A program made the position numbers and the translations under genes. Positions 15,721-24,436 of a stretch of 34,842 nucleotides of DNA are shown here, piece by piece; position 1 is the stretch's first letter, and every line of letters begins with the position of its first letter. The stretch comes from Minisyncoccota bacterium (lineage in GTDB: Bacteria; Patescibacteriota; Minisyncoccia; Phycocordibacterales; UBA2100), in the NCBI GenBank assembly GCA_020058565.1, contig JAGVDT010000036.1, forward strand, positions 1 through 34,842, written 5' to 3'. A model generated the notes under the pieces. That model saw only the letters and a program-made list of their open reading frames with translations, did not search any database and was not told the origin of the DNA.

Positions 15721-17943
15721 CTAAGGCTTGGGTGCGGTTCCGTCTTGCACTTGTTGGATATATTTTTCCGCTTCGGCCGTCACCGATGGCACATTTTGTA
15801 TTGCGGTGCGCAGGGTGCTGATGGATTTCACAGTATCTCCGGCGGCATAGTAAGCGGCGGCCAAGGTGAAATAAGCCTCAGAATTCCACGGCTCCGCGGC
15901 AACTTTCGCTTCCCACAGCTTAGCAATCTTGTGGTACTGCCCGCGCGCCCCGTATGCGGCCGCTATGCGCTGATCGGCAGCTCTGCCTGTCGGTATAATG
16001 GGAGCAAGGACTTCGTCTGCAAGCTGGTCGGACCCTGCCCGAATCAAAAGCGCCGCGTAGTACAGACGCGCCTCGGCATTTTCCGGCTCAACCTCATACG
16101 CCGACCTGAAAGCGTCAAGCGCTCCCTGAGCGTCGTTGCGAGCGATGGCATTCTGCCCCACTTGGTAAAAGATCGATTGCTTGGTGGGCGAAAGCTCCAG
16201 CGCGCGATCAAAGGACTTGCGCGCGTTTTCCAGATCGCCGTATGCCTGGTACACAAGCCCGGTGAAAAGCGGGAAGCGCGCATCAAGCGGAGAAATCTTT
16301 TCTTGCTTTGTCATTTCCGCCACAGAAACTTGCAGGAACTTCTGTTTGATGTCATTTGAAATGCTGGAACCGGCTATCTGCGCTGCGGCCTGCGCCAGCT
16401 GCTCGCGGACTTCCTGCGTGCCGATAGAATTCACGCTGGCCGCGGCCTGAAAATCCGAGAGGACCTTTTCATAATTGCCCTGCGAGCCGGACATCAGAGC
16501 ACTGATGAGTGTAAGGTTTTGGGAAATCCCGGGCGCATTTGCCCACCACCCTATACTTGCCACCAGTATCGCGCACCCCACCATCGAAAATCCGAGTGCT
16601 TCTTTTGGCAGGGGCGCGGCCTCTACTACACGCGGCGTTTTATCGGCTTCGCTTTCACGCCAGATCACATAGCCCAGCACAGTCGCAAAAAGAATGTAGC
16701 TCGTCACGTTGTCGAATACGAACAGGTTGTGGAAGAAATACCCCGCAAAGAGGCCGATAAGTATTGCGCTTTCGTCGTGCCTGAAAGCTCTGCTGCGCCA
16801 GAGACTATAGAGCGCTGTCGCAAATATCGAGAGGTACGCCGCGAGCCCCAGCATTCCGCCTGCGACGAGCCAGTCGAAAATGCTGTTATGCACTCGATCG
16901 AACCACGGTTCGGCGCTATGCATGCCCGGATCGTAATATTTGTCGAAAACAATCGCGTAGTTCTCCTGGCCCCAGCCGAGTATTGGACGCTCTTTAAAGC
17001 CCTGCCAAGCCATGCCCCAGTTCATGTAGCGAGACTGCACCGTCGGATCGTTTATGGAAATGTTGGCCAGACGCACCAGAAAACCGATCTTGGCGACTTC
17101 CGGAGAACTGCGAAGCGTATAAAGAATGCCGGCGATGACGATCAAAACGCCAATAGCCGCGAAAACGTAGATTCTAATGCGCTTGGCATTTTCCGCGCGA
17201 AACACGTACACAAGCCCCGCGAGTGTCGCACCGCCGATAAGCCCCAGAGTCGTGCCGCGAGTACCGGTAAACAAGAGAACGATAATATCGAAAACTATTA
17301 CGGACCCGTAGGTTATCGACATCCACATTCGCTTGCCGGGTTTGCGCTCACGCCATTCCTGGACCCAAAGCATTGCGGCAAGGAATATATGGAAAAGATC
17401 GTACGCAGCGAGATAAATAGCGTTGCCAAACGTGGCGTCTATACGGCCGGCGAGCCCATTGGCTCCGCCCTGCCCCACCGCGCTCCATCCGAAAAGCTGG
17501 CGCATCCCCATAAAGCCGACGCCCACCGATACCGCGAGCGAGAGCTGGAAGAGCCTGCGCCACAGTTTCTCGGTATTCAAAACAGAGACCACTACGACCA
17601 GGTACGTGAAAAGGTGGGCGATGGTGACCCATCCATCCATACGCTCAAAGTTGCTCCAGAAGCTCTTGAACGGATTAACCCCCTGCGCATCGGCGATTGC
17701 CATTATGAGCACAAATACGGCAAATGCCGCCAGTATCCAATTTTTGCGCGGCCGGTACTGCGGCAGTATCAGTGCGAGCGCTAGCCACGCGGCAGCCATT
17801 ATTTCGACAACGATGCGAAAGTAGAAATTTTTGCCTGTGATGAAGGGGAAAAACATCCCGTCCGCGATGTAAAAAACCACGAAAGGAAGCGAGAAGGCTC
17901 CGCCGATCGCTGTCCAGCGCAGGATTTGTTCGAGAGCCCGCAT
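15721..17943 (-). CDS. O-antigen ligase/Wzy-like membrane protein with C-terminal TPR domain
   Basis: The product is 740 residues from ATG 17943; an in-frame GTG at 17961 is less likely because an extended -10 (TGCTACAAT) lies between them, 8 nt before the ATG. About eleven to twelve membrane segments fill residues 10-480. GTRGTT near 227-232 and RVHNSIFDWLVAGG near 350-363 are typical of O-antigen ligase/Wzy_C proteins, which join lipid-linked glycans to an acceptor or polymerise them outside the membrane. From about 490 to the end are TPR-like helix pairs (GDLENARKSFDRALELSP, NDAQGALDAFRSAYEVEPEN, GDTVKSISTLRTAI), likely a protein-binding platform. It could be a glycan ligase or an oligosaccharyltransferase; the acceptor is unknown. 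Confidence 0.88.
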   Translation of the reverse strand: MRALEQILRWTAIGGAFSLPFVVFYIADGMFFPFITGKNFYFRIVVEIMAAAWLALALILPQYRPRKNWILAAFAVFVLIMAIADAQGVNPFKSFWSNFERMDGWVTIAHLFTYLVVVVSVLNTEKLWRRLFQLSLAVSVGVGFMGMRQLFGWSAVGQGGANGLAGRIDATFGNAIYLAAYDLFHIFLAAMLWVQEWRERKPGKRMWMSITYGSVIVFDIIVLLFTGTRGTTLGLIGGATLAGLVYVFRAENAKRIRIYVFAAIGVLIVIAGILYTLRSSPEVAKIGFLVRLANISINDPTVQSRYMNWGMAWQGFKERPILGWGQENYAIVFDKYYDPGMHSAEPWFDRVHNSIFDWLVAGGMLGLAAYLSIFATALYSLWRSRAFRHDESAILIGLFAGYFFHNLFVFDNVTSYILFATVLGYVIWRESEADKTPRVVEAAPLPKEALGFSMVGCAILVASIGWWANAPGISQNLTLISALMSGSQGNYEKVLSDFQAAASVNSIGTQEVREQLAQAAAQIAGSSISNDIKQKFLQVSVAEMTKQEKISPLDARFPLFTGLVYQAYGDLENARKSFDRALELSPTKQSIFYQVGQNAIARNDAQGALDAFRSAYEVEPENAEARLYYAALLIRAGSDQLADEVLAPIIPTGRAADQRIAAAYGARGQYHKIAKLWEAKVAAEPWNSEAYFTLAAAYYAAGDTVKSISTLRTAIQNVPSVTAEAEKYIQQVQDGTAPKP

Positions 17944-17951
17944 GAGGACGC

Positions 17952-17960
17952 ATTGTAGCA
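17952..17960 (-). promoter_or_regulatory. Extended -10 element
   Basis: TGCTACAAT lies 8 nt before ATG 17943. It favours this ATG over the upstream GTG as the start. Confidence 0.5.
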
Positions 17961-17982
17961 CGGCCCCGAAATGCCGCCATCG

Positions 17983-19218
17983 CTACATGACCTTGACCTT
18001 CGGTACCGGTATGATGAATTTCGTACCCTGCGCCCGCAGCGCCTGTTCGCGATGCAAGATCGCAGGCGCATAGTTCCAAGCCAGCAAAAGCAAATAATCC
18101 GGCCTCTTCGTGAAAAGTATATCTGGGGGGACCACCGGGATATGCGCTCCCGGAGTAAACGTCCATTGCTTGAGGGGTATGGTATCGGTAATGAAATCCA
18201 GATGTTTGGCTGTAACACCGACGTAATTCAAAAGGGTGTTGCCCTTGGCCGAAGCTCCGTACCCCGCAATAGAGGCGCCTTTTTTCTTTAGTTTGTCTAA
18301 GAGCGACTTAAGGTCGCGTTTGTTTTTCTCTACTTTAGGGGCAAACCGGCGGAATGCGCGCATGGAGTCGATGCCTACGCTCCTTTCTAGGGCGAGAAGT
18401 TTTTTGACCCTTGCGGAAGGCTTTCCTTTTTTCTGCACGAAAAATCTCAAAGATTCTCCGTGTATCGGGACCCTCTGTACGTCGGTTACCATAAAACCAA
18501 ATCGCTCTGCGAGATATTTGACGGCGTGGAGCGAATAGTAGGAAAGATGTTCGTGATAAATCTGGTCGAATCCTCCATCGCCGATCAAGTTGTAAACCCA
18601 ATGCGCCTCGAAGACAAAAACCCCGTCGTCGCGCAAAAGTATCTCAATCCCCCTGAAAACATCGTCCAGATCGTCGATATGCGCTATCACATTGTTTGCG
18701 AATATGACTTTCGCTTGGCCATGCTTTTTGACGATGTCCTTGGCAACGCGGACGCCGAAAAAGTCAACGATTGTTTCGACACCTCGTTTTTTAGCCTCGA
18801 GCGCGGCAGTCTCTGCCGGGTCGACCCCAAGCACGTTCACTTCATCTTTTATGGCAGAAAGCAAAATACCGTCATTACTTCCTATTTCGACCGCCAGATC
18901 TCCCCGCCCGAGTCCGAAGCGCTTTACGATGTCTCGCGCCTCTCTCTGGAAATGGTCAACCAGGACCGGGGATCCGGACGTCAAATAATGGTACCCAGAA
19001 AATAAAACCTCCGGGTCCACCACATGCGCCAACTGCACCAGAGAACATTTCCGACAAAAAACGAGCTGCAGCGGATACGTTGCGTCCTTTTTACGGGCAG
19101 CCTCCTTGGAGAGAAAGGCATTGGCGAGCGCGGTCTTGCCAAGGTTTAGGATGAGCTTCAAATCTTTTGCGCCGCAGATCCGGCAGGTCTTTCTTTTACG
19201 GAAATGAGCGCTTGACAT
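17983..19218 (-). CDS. SAM-dependent sugar C-methyltransferase (NovU/TylC3-like)
   Basis: The product is 411 residues from ATG 19218, 11 nt after the preceding gene's stop and next to a GGGGG run; an upstream start at 19296 would overlap that gene and is rejected. An N-terminal zinc site is visible (Cys12, Cys15, Cys55, Cys58). The SAM site is VEIGSNDGILL at 110-120 and the C-methyltransferase signature YHEHLSYYSL follows, then a third domain (ASIAGYGASAKGNTLLNY). These enzymes add a branch methyl to a keto-sugar nucleotide. The spacing suggests cotranscription with the flavoprotein at 19230-20678, so it likely works on a deoxysugar in this glycan locus. Confidence 0.88.
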   Translation of the reverse strand: MSSAHFRKRKTCRICGAKDLKLILNLGKTALANAFLSKEAARKKDATYPLQLVFCRKCSLVQLAHVVDPEVLFSGYHYLTSGSPVLVDHFQREARDIVKRFGLGRGDLAVEIGSNDGILLSAIKDEVNVLGVDPAETAALEAKKRGVETIVDFFGVRVAKDIVKKHGQAKVIFANNVIAHIDDLDDVFRGIEILLRDDGVFVFEAHWVYNLIGDGGFDQIYHEHLSYYSLHAVKYLAERFGFMVTDVQRVPIHGESLRFFVQKKGKPSARVKKLLALERSVGIDSMRAFRRFAPKVEKNKRDLKSLLDKLKKKGASIAGYGASAKGNTLLNYVGVTAKHLDFITDTIPLKQWTFTPGAHIPVVPPDILFTKRPDYLLLLAWNYAPAILHREQALRAQGTKFIIPVPKVKVM

Positions 19219-19229
19219 GCCCCCTTGTA

Positions 19230-20678
19230 TCACTTTTTTGGAGTTTGGGAAACAGTCTTCTCCTCGAAGAATTCCTGCTCCTCGCCGAGCTCCCATACGT
19301 CATGATGTTCGCCAAAGAGATTGCGAACCGTCAACATTCCCGTGTACATGGCATGATCCTGGTCCTTGTATTTGTACATGCCCGCCCTGCCAATGAGCCT
19401 GAGATTCTGAAACTGCTCCAAGAAAGCTCTCAGCGCTGCAAACTTTTCGCGGTACCCCATATAATATGTCGGGTATGCGTCGTCGCTTCGTATTACGTAC
19501 GCGCCGCCAAATTCTTCGTGACGGACTAAGCCAAGCTCTGTCATTTCTCGGAGCGCCAACTCGATGAGCTCGTCATCCTTTTTATTCCAAAACTCATCAC
19601 CCTCATAACAGAAAAACTCGATGCCTATGGCGGATGTGTTTGGGTCGGCCAACATGTCGGAGCTAAACTGCCCGTAGTTGCCTATCCGCGCAATCCGCAC
19701 GTCGGTGGATTGAATATAGAACCACGAATCTTCAAACAAGTCTTTGCGCTTGATTATCATGTTGACGACGATATGCGCTCGAAAACGCATTGCTTTTGTG
19801 AGCTCCAGCACATTCTTTGAAGCCGGCGGCGTCATCGACGCGACGAGAAGATTGCTGGGAATACTGGAGATAAACACGTCTCCTTCCACATCCTCTCGCC
19901 CCGCTGCAGTCTCGACAGTCACCGCGCGTATGCACGACTCTTCGCATCTGACTGCAATGATTTTGCTGTTGAGCAAAAATTTCACTCCCAAGACCTCAAG
20001 TTCTTGCTGCATTTTCTCGTAAAACATGCCCGCCCCGTATCGGGGATAGAAAAATTGCGCGCCAATGTTTTTCACTTGCTCCATAGTAAACATGCTCTTG
20101 ACCAGTTCGCCGAATACATCGAGTATTTTTATCGGTTTTATGCGCTGTCCGGCCCAGTCCACCCCCACCTCGTCAGCCTCAATACCCCACACTTTTTTCG
20201 TGTAATCCCGGAAAAAAGCTTTTGATATCCTGTTGCCGAAGGTTTTGGTCGTCCACTCCGCGAAATTTTTGGGCTCTTTGTTGCGCCATACGAGCTGCGC
20301 TTTTAGAAAACTTGCTCCGGCGAGCATGCTCTGTATCAAACCAAGGTTATACAGCGCGTTCACCATCTTTAGAGGATATTGGAAAAATCTCCCCCGATAA
20401 TATATGCGTGTTATTCTGGGCCGAACGAGCAAATCTTTGCCGAGCATTTTCTTCCAGAGGTCCTCAACCTCGGCATACTTTGTCATCATCCGATGCGGCC
20501 CGACGTCAAAAAAATATCCCTGGAATTTTTCTGTGCGCGCCAGCCCTCCGACGCGATCATTTTTATCAAGCACCACCACATGTTTGGCGCCTCTTTTTGA
20601 AAGTTCCCACGCAGCGCCCATACCCGCAGGACCAGCGCCCAGTATCACAAATCTCTTGTCTTTCGTTTCACCAACCAT
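19230..20678 (-). CDS. FAD-dependent oxidoreductase related to UDP-galactopyranose mutase/protoporphyrinogen oxidase
   Basis: The product is 482 residues. The N-terminal dinucleotide fold is VILGAGPAGMGAAWEL at 11-26, followed by DKNDRVGGLARTEKF and FDVGPHRMMT, typical of amine-oxidase/UGM-like flavoproteins. The C-terminal FAD contact is LRLIGRAGMYKYKDQDHA. Homologues occur in polysaccharide loci and are often annotated as NAD(P)-binding or amine oxidase; substrates are mostly unknown. A paralogue lies at 28578-30005. An extended -10 (TGATACAAT) lies 6 nt before the ATG, within the 18-nt gap after the epimerase gene, so it may head its own transcript with the C-methyltransferase. Confidence 0.82.
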   Translation of the reverse strand: MVGETKDKRFVILGAGPAGMGAAWELSKRGAKHVVVLDKNDRVGGLARTEKFQGYFFDVGPHRMMTKYAEVEDLWKKMLGKDLLVRPRITRIYYRGRFFQYPLKMVNALYNLGLIQSMLAGASFLKAQLVWRNKEPKNFAEWTTKTFGNRISKAFFRDYTKKVWGIEADEVGVDWAGQRIKPIKILDVFGELVKSMFTMEQVKNIGAQFFYPRYGAGMFYEKMQQELEVLGVKFLLNSKIIAVRCEESCIRAVTVETAAGREDVEGDVFISSIPSNLLVASMTPPASKNVLELTKAMRFRAHIVVNMIIKRKDLFEDSWFYIQSTDVRIARIGNYGQFSSDMLADPNTSAIGIEFFCYEGDEFWNKKDDELIELALREMTELGLVRHEEFGGAYVIRSDDAYPTYYMGYREKFAALRAFLEQFQNLRLIGRAGMYKYKDQDHAMYTGMLTVRNLFGEHHDVWELGEEQEFFEEKTVSQTPKK

Positions 20679-20684
20679 TCGAGG

Positions 20685-20693
20685 ATTGTATCA
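20685..20693 (-). promoter_or_regulatory. Extended -10 element
   Basis: TGATACAAT, with a consensus-like hexamer, lies 6 nt before ATG 20678 and sits between two close genes. It implies an internal, leaderless transcription start. Confidence 0.5.
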
Positions 20694-20696
20694 GCA

Positions 20697-21623
20697 CTAG
20701 AGATTGGCGTCTTGTATCCATTTGATTGTGCGCTTAACCCCTTCGGAGAGGCTTACTTTGGGCACCCATCCGAGCGCTTTTTTTGTCTCGCGTATCGAGA
20801 AATATAGATTTGGCACGTCAATAAAACGCTGCTCTTTGTGTATCATTGTTGCCTTGAGTCCGCTTTGCTTTTCTATAGCCTGAATAAGATTTCCGAGCGT
20901 AACGCCGCGGCCGCTCGCTACATTGAGCGTGAGGTTTTTCACCCGAGGCTTCAAGGCTGAAACAATCGCTCCCGATAAATCATCGATATACAAAAAATCC
21001 CGCGTAATGTCGGGTGATCCCCATATTTCGATGGGTCTTTTACCCAGAATATTGTACGCAAAGCGGCTCACCACGCCGTGCGTAGTGGCAAACTGCCCGG
21101 GCCCATAGGCATTGGTGCTTCGCAAAATGACATATGCGAATCCGTGTTTTTCAGCATAGTGGCGCACATAATGCTCCGTGGCGAGTTTCATCGTTCCGTA
21201 TGCAGACCTGGGATGCGGCAGTGCGCTGGTTTCCACCGGAAGCTTCGGCGCTGATCCGTACACGGCCGGTCCCGAAGACAAATACACAATTTTCGCGATG
21301 CGTTCTCGGGCCGCCTGTTCAAGCAGCGTAAGCGTGCCTATAATGCTGACTTTGGCGTCCTGAATGGGATTTTGTTCGGACGTGGCTTGATTGGAGGTGC
21401 CTGCCAAATGAATAATAATGCTTCCTGGCGCTATAGCTTTCCTAAGAATATTCAAATCATCGAAGTCACCCCTAAAAAAACGTATCTTCCCCGCAAACTC
21501 TTTTGGGGGGTTGTTGTGATCAATAACCGTAATTGCGTTATATCCTGCGGCGAGAAGATGCTCAACGAGATTTTTTCCAACGAAGCCGGAGCCCCCGGTT
21601 ATGCAAATGGGTGTTTTTTTCAT
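20697..21623 (-). CDS. NAD-dependent sugar-nucleotide epimerase/dehydratase (GalE-like)
   Basis: The product is 308 residues of the extended SDR family. It has the NAD motif TGGSGFVGKNL at 9-19, HLAGTSNQ at 72-79, Ser116/Ser117 in YLSSGPAVYG, Tyr142 and Lys146 in AYGTMKLA, and RDFLYIDDLSGA in the substrate half. It probably inter-converts or reduces a UDP- or dTDP-hexose for the surface glycan. The exact sugar cannot be told. No -10 with short spacing was found before this start. Confidence 0.88.
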   Translation of the reverse strand: MKKTPICITGGSGFVGKNLVEHLLAAGYNAITVIDHNNPPKEFAGKIRFFRGDFDDLNILRKAIAPGSIIIHLAGTSNQATSEQNPIQDAKVSIIGTLTLLEQAARERIAKIVYLSSGPAVYGSAPKLPVETSALPHPRSAYGTMKLATEHYVRHYAEKHGFAYVILRSTNAYGPGQFATTHGVVSRFAYNILGKRPIEIWGSPDITRDFLYIDDLSGAIVSALKPRVKNLTLNVASGRGVTLGNLIQAIEKQSGLKATMIHKEQRFIDVPNLYFSIRETKKALGWVPKVSLSEGVKRTIKWIQDANL

Positions 21624-21661
21624 GATCGAATCCGGACAATACGCACCGTACTACACTAGTC

Positions 21662-22942
21662 TCAAATAGACAATCGCCATATTTTCCGCAGCCCATACGC
21701 CGCGAACACAAAAAAGAACCCAAGAAACGGAATGCTGTAGCGGCTCATTTCCGTGCCGCCGGGGTTTATGCCGCCCGAGATGCCGGCATTGATCCCCACC
21801 ATGGCGAGGAAAAACAACCCCCAGGGCAGGAGTTTGCGATCGGTCAGCGCCACGAGCCCGAGTGCATACACAAGCAGCCAGAAGACGCGGCCGGCCGCAA
21901 GGACAGCCTCCCACAGCGCCGAAGGGACGGCTTCATACAAAGAACGCGCCTGCGCATAAAGCATCGTGTGGATCAGGTATTCGTACCGGTCTGTAAAAAG
22001 CGAACTGAGCGAACGATGAATCTGAAAAAATAAGTATCCGGGCGTATCTTGCGCTATCACCTCGAGCGCGGCTTGTTTGTACTGAGCCGTATACTCAAAG
22101 CCAAAACGGGTGAATTTTCCGTCCCCAGGGCTGTCTGGCGCAACGTTTGCAATAGGAATCCCGCTCTGCGATGCGAATATGCTGACCGGATAAGCATACA
22201 AGTCATACCAGCCGCCGCTGCTTAATTCCCACGTATTGAACGTGATTTTGTTTCTGACATACCAGGGAGATATCACGGCAGCAGCGATTACTATGACTAG
22301 CGCCGCGCTGAGCAACGCCGCGCCAGATTTTTTGTCTCTTCGGTATGTCTGAAACGCAACAAACAGGACAAACACCGGTATGAAAAGGAGCGCAATGGGC
22401 CGCGCAAGCGTCGCAAGCCCCAGGAAAAGAGCGGCGAATTCGTAGCGATCGCGAAGCAACATCCAAAAGCTAAGCATCATCAGAAAGCCAAATAACACGT
22501 CCGACATCAAAAGCCCTCCCCAGTACACAAACATCGGCTCGAGCGCCACCAAAATCGCCGCCCAGATGGCGATCTGCCTATCCGCGAGCGCCGCGCCTAT
22601 TTTGTATGCAAAAACCACGATTGCCGCCGATAGTCCAGCCTGCACCAAAGCTATGGCAAAAAGCGGAAGCTTTGCATACAAGAGCGCCGCCAGAAACATC
22701 TGATACAGCGGGGTGTGAAAACCATTCGGGTAGTACGGCGGCTCGGTAGCAGCGCTAAACACGCCATGGTTGAGGAGATTGAGCGCGCCGTTGTAGAAAA
22801 AAGATTCTGCGTCCGAAAACGCGATAAACCCGTGCGCCCCGGCATGCACCTGCACGAAAAGCGCATAGAACGCGCGCAGGAGAAACGCGCCGAGAAAAAG
22901 CAAGACTTCCGTACGATGATCCCGATAAAAAATATGCAGCAT
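21662..22942 (-). CDS. GT39-type (PMT/ArnT-like) membrane glycosyltransferase
   Basis: The product is 426 residues from ATG 22942, 14 nt after the GT2 gene. Upstream in-frame starts would overlap that gene and add a non-homologous arginine-rich tail, so they are rejected. About ten membrane segments are seen. The first outer loop has the acidic pair FSDAESFF near 42-49 and YPNGFHTPLYQM, as in GT-C enzymes that use polyprenyl-phosphate sugars. It probably moves a sugar from the lipid donor made by the preceding GT2 to a glycan or protein outside the cell. No Shine-Dalgarno sequence is seen; the short spacing suggests translational coupling. Confidence 0.82.
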   Translation of the reverse strand: MLHIFYRDHRTEVLLFLGAFLLRAFYALFVQVHAGAHGFIAFSDAESFFYNGALNLLNHGVFSAATEPPYYPNGFHTPLYQMFLAALLYAKLPLFAIALVQAGLSAAIVVFAYKIGAALADRQIAIWAAILVALEPMFVYWGGLLMSDVLFGFLMMLSFWMLLRDRYEFAALFLGLATLARPIALLFIPVFVLFVAFQTYRRDKKSGAALLSAALVIVIAAAVISPWYVRNKITFNTWELSSGGWYDLYAYPVSIFASQSGIPIANVAPDSPGDGKFTRFGFEYTAQYKQAALEVIAQDTPGYLFFQIHRSLSSLFTDRYEYLIHTMLYAQARSLYEAVPSALWEAVLAAGRVFWLLVYALGLVALTDRKLLPWGLFFLAMVGINAGISGGINPGGTEMSRYSIPFLGFFFVFAAYGLRKIWRLSI

Positions 22943-22956
22943 CGTGGTGGGGCGCT

Positions 22957-23673
22957 TCACATCCTGCCTGCTTTCATCAAAAACCATAACTTTAGGGCAT
23001 TGCCCAGCGTCTTTAAAACCACGCTCATTTTGGCGTTTTTGACTTCGCCTCCCGCACGCGGATGATAAAAAGAAGGCGCCTCGGCGATGCGGTACCCTTT
23101 TTTCGAAAACCTCACCACGATCTCGGCCAGTATGAAGACGCCGCTCGAGCCTTTCAGGTCTAGGCCTTTCAGCTTGTCTGCGCGCCATAGAGTGGCCCAT
23201 CCGAGGTCACCGACTCTCAGATCAAAAAGGATCGTGAGCAAAAGCAAATACCCATGCGTCATCAGCATTCTCCAGAGCGTGTAGTCGGGCCGGCCCCCGC
23301 GATACCCAAGCACCAGATCATTTGCTGCCATCATTTCGAAACAATGGCGCAAGTCCTCTACCAGAAATTGCCCGTCGGCAGGGATATAGGCGATAAACTC
23401 TTTTGTCGAAGCATTGATCCCGGTAAGCGTCGCTCGGCTAAATCCGCCATTTTTCTGGTGAATTATGCGCAATTTCTGATGTTTCTTTGCCAGCTCGTCG
23501 CAGATCTTGGCGGTATCGTCGCTACTGCCGTCGTCAACCACTATCACCTCAAAATCATCGAAATACTCAGGCAAGCGCTCCAGCGAATTCTCGACTACGC
23601 GCTCAATGTTCTCCTCTTCGTTGTAAGCAGGGATGACTATGCTTAAGCTCAAGTTTGGGTATCGTGCGGACAT
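22957..23673 (-). CDS. GT2 polyprenyl-phosphate sugar synthase (DPM1/DPG-like)
   Basis: The product is 238 residues from ATG 23673; an upstream extension to 23871 overlaps the preceding gene and is rejected. Motifs are SIVIPAYNEEENI at 11-23, VIVVDDGSSDDT at 43-54, YIPADGQF in the metal/nucleotide site, and LWRADKLKGLDLKG. These belong to the dolichyl/polyprenyl-phosphate mannose or glucose synthase group, which charges a polyprenyl phosphate from a nucleotide sugar at the inner membrane face. There is no C-terminal membrane domain. An extended -10 (TGCTATACT) lies 8 nt before the ATG. It is coupled to the GT39 enzyme that could use its product. Confidence 0.88.
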   Translation of the reverse strand: MSARYPNLSLSIVIPAYNEEENIERVVENSLERLPEYFDDFEVIVVDDGSSDDTAKICDELAKKHQKLRIIHQKNGGFSRATLTGINASTKEFIAYIPADGQFLVEDLRHCFEMMAANDLVLGYRGGRPDYTLWRMLMTHGYLLLLTILFDLRVGDLGWATLWRADKLKGLDLKGSSGVFILAEIVVRFSKKGYRIAEAPSFYHPRAGGEVKNAKMSVVLKTLGNALKLWFLMKAGRM

Positions 23674-23681
23674 TGAGGTGG

Positions 23682-23690
23682 AGTATAGCA
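23682..23690 (-). promoter_or_regulatory. Extended -10 element
   Basis: TGCTATACT lies 8 nt before the GT2 ATG at 23673, in the 28-nt gap after the DprE2-like gene. Confidence 0.5.
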
Positions 23691-23701
23691 GCAGATATCG
23701 G

Positions 23702-24436
23702 CTATATTTTGAGCCGCCGGAAAATAAAGCCAGGCAGCAGTTTGTATGCCAGCATAAGAGCTCCCCACCATCGAGGCACATATACGCCGATACCGTCTTT
23801 TTTGAGCCCCTGCACGATGCGCCGGGCAACTTTTGCCGGAGCGGCATAGGGCACCATGCTTCTGCGCCCAAAAGTCATGCCTGTTTTCATATAGCCGACT
23901 CGGTAATATTGGATCCGACATTTTGTTCCATGCAGTCTTTGGCTCAGTCCGCTGAAAAAGAATTCGAGCGCGCTCTTGGAGGCCGCATAAACAGTGTTTT
24001 TCGAACGGGGACGAGATTGTGCGACGCTCCCTATGCCTACCAATGCCCCATTCCTGCTCTCGAGCAGATCCGGCAAAAACGCTGTGGCAATGCGAACGGG
24101 CGCCGAAAAATTCACTTCGACGAGCCGGGTGATTTCGTCCTCTGAAAGTTTCTCGAAATCACGATCCAAATCTGATTGGCCGGAAACCAAAAAGAGACAG
24201 TCCGCCTTGCCGATCTTAGAATTGCACATGCTGCGCAGTTCTGCCCCGCTCAAAGCGCGTATGTCTCCTGCATGGTATTCGACCCGGCTGCTGTAGCGAA
24301 TCCGAAGATCGGATCGGATCGCAGAAAGATCCCGCGGATCTGATGCCACCAAGAATAGATCATGGCCGTGCCGCGCCAGTTCCTCTGCCAGAGCCCTTCC
24401 CAAACCCGCGGAAGCGCCGATGATAACTGATTTCAT
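23702..24436 (-). CDS. DprE2-like short-chain dehydrogenase
   Basis: The product is 244 residues of the classical SDR fold: IGASAGLGRALAEEL at 6-20, Ser137 (GIGSVAQ), Tyr150 and Lys154 (YAASKSALEF). Its ATG overlaps the TGA of the DprE1-like gene (ATGA), a sign of coupled translation. DprE2 reduces decaprenylphosphoryl-2-keto-ribose to decaprenylphosphoryl-arabinose after DprE1 oxidises the ribose. The pairing, more than the SDR sequence itself, supports the DprE2 role. Confidence 0.78.
   Translation of the reverse strand: MKSVIIGASAGLGRALAEELARHGHDLFLVASDPRDLSAIRSDLRIRYSSRVEYHAGDIRALSGAELRSMCNSKIGKADCLFLVSGQSDLDRDFEKLSEDEITRLVEVNFSAPVRIATAFLPDLLESRNGALVGIGSVAQSRPRSKNTVYAASKSALEFFFSGLSQRLHGTKCRIQYYRVGYMKTGMTFGRRSMVPYAAPAKVARRIVQGLKKDGIGVYVPRWWGALMLAYKLLPGFIFRRLKI

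Noticed and set aside
16519..17784. A 421-codon plus-strand frame opposite the O-antigen-ligase gene
   Set aside because: It mirrors a well-recognised membrane protein on the other strand, its translation has unnatural composition (rich in Arg, His, Pro), and it matches no family.
19218..19296. Upstream start for the C-methyltransferase
   Set aside because: It lies inside the preceding flavoprotein gene; ATG 19218 follows that stop closely and gives the usual N-terminal zinc site.
22942..23200. Upstream start for the GT39 gene at 21662
   Set aside because: The extension overlaps the GT2 gene and gives an arginine-rich, non-homologous tail; ATG 22942 just after the GT2 stop is preferred.
23673..23871. 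Upstream start for the GT2 gene at 22957
   Set aside because: It overlaps the DprE2-like gene, and the family match begins only after ATG 23673, which has an extended -10 before it.
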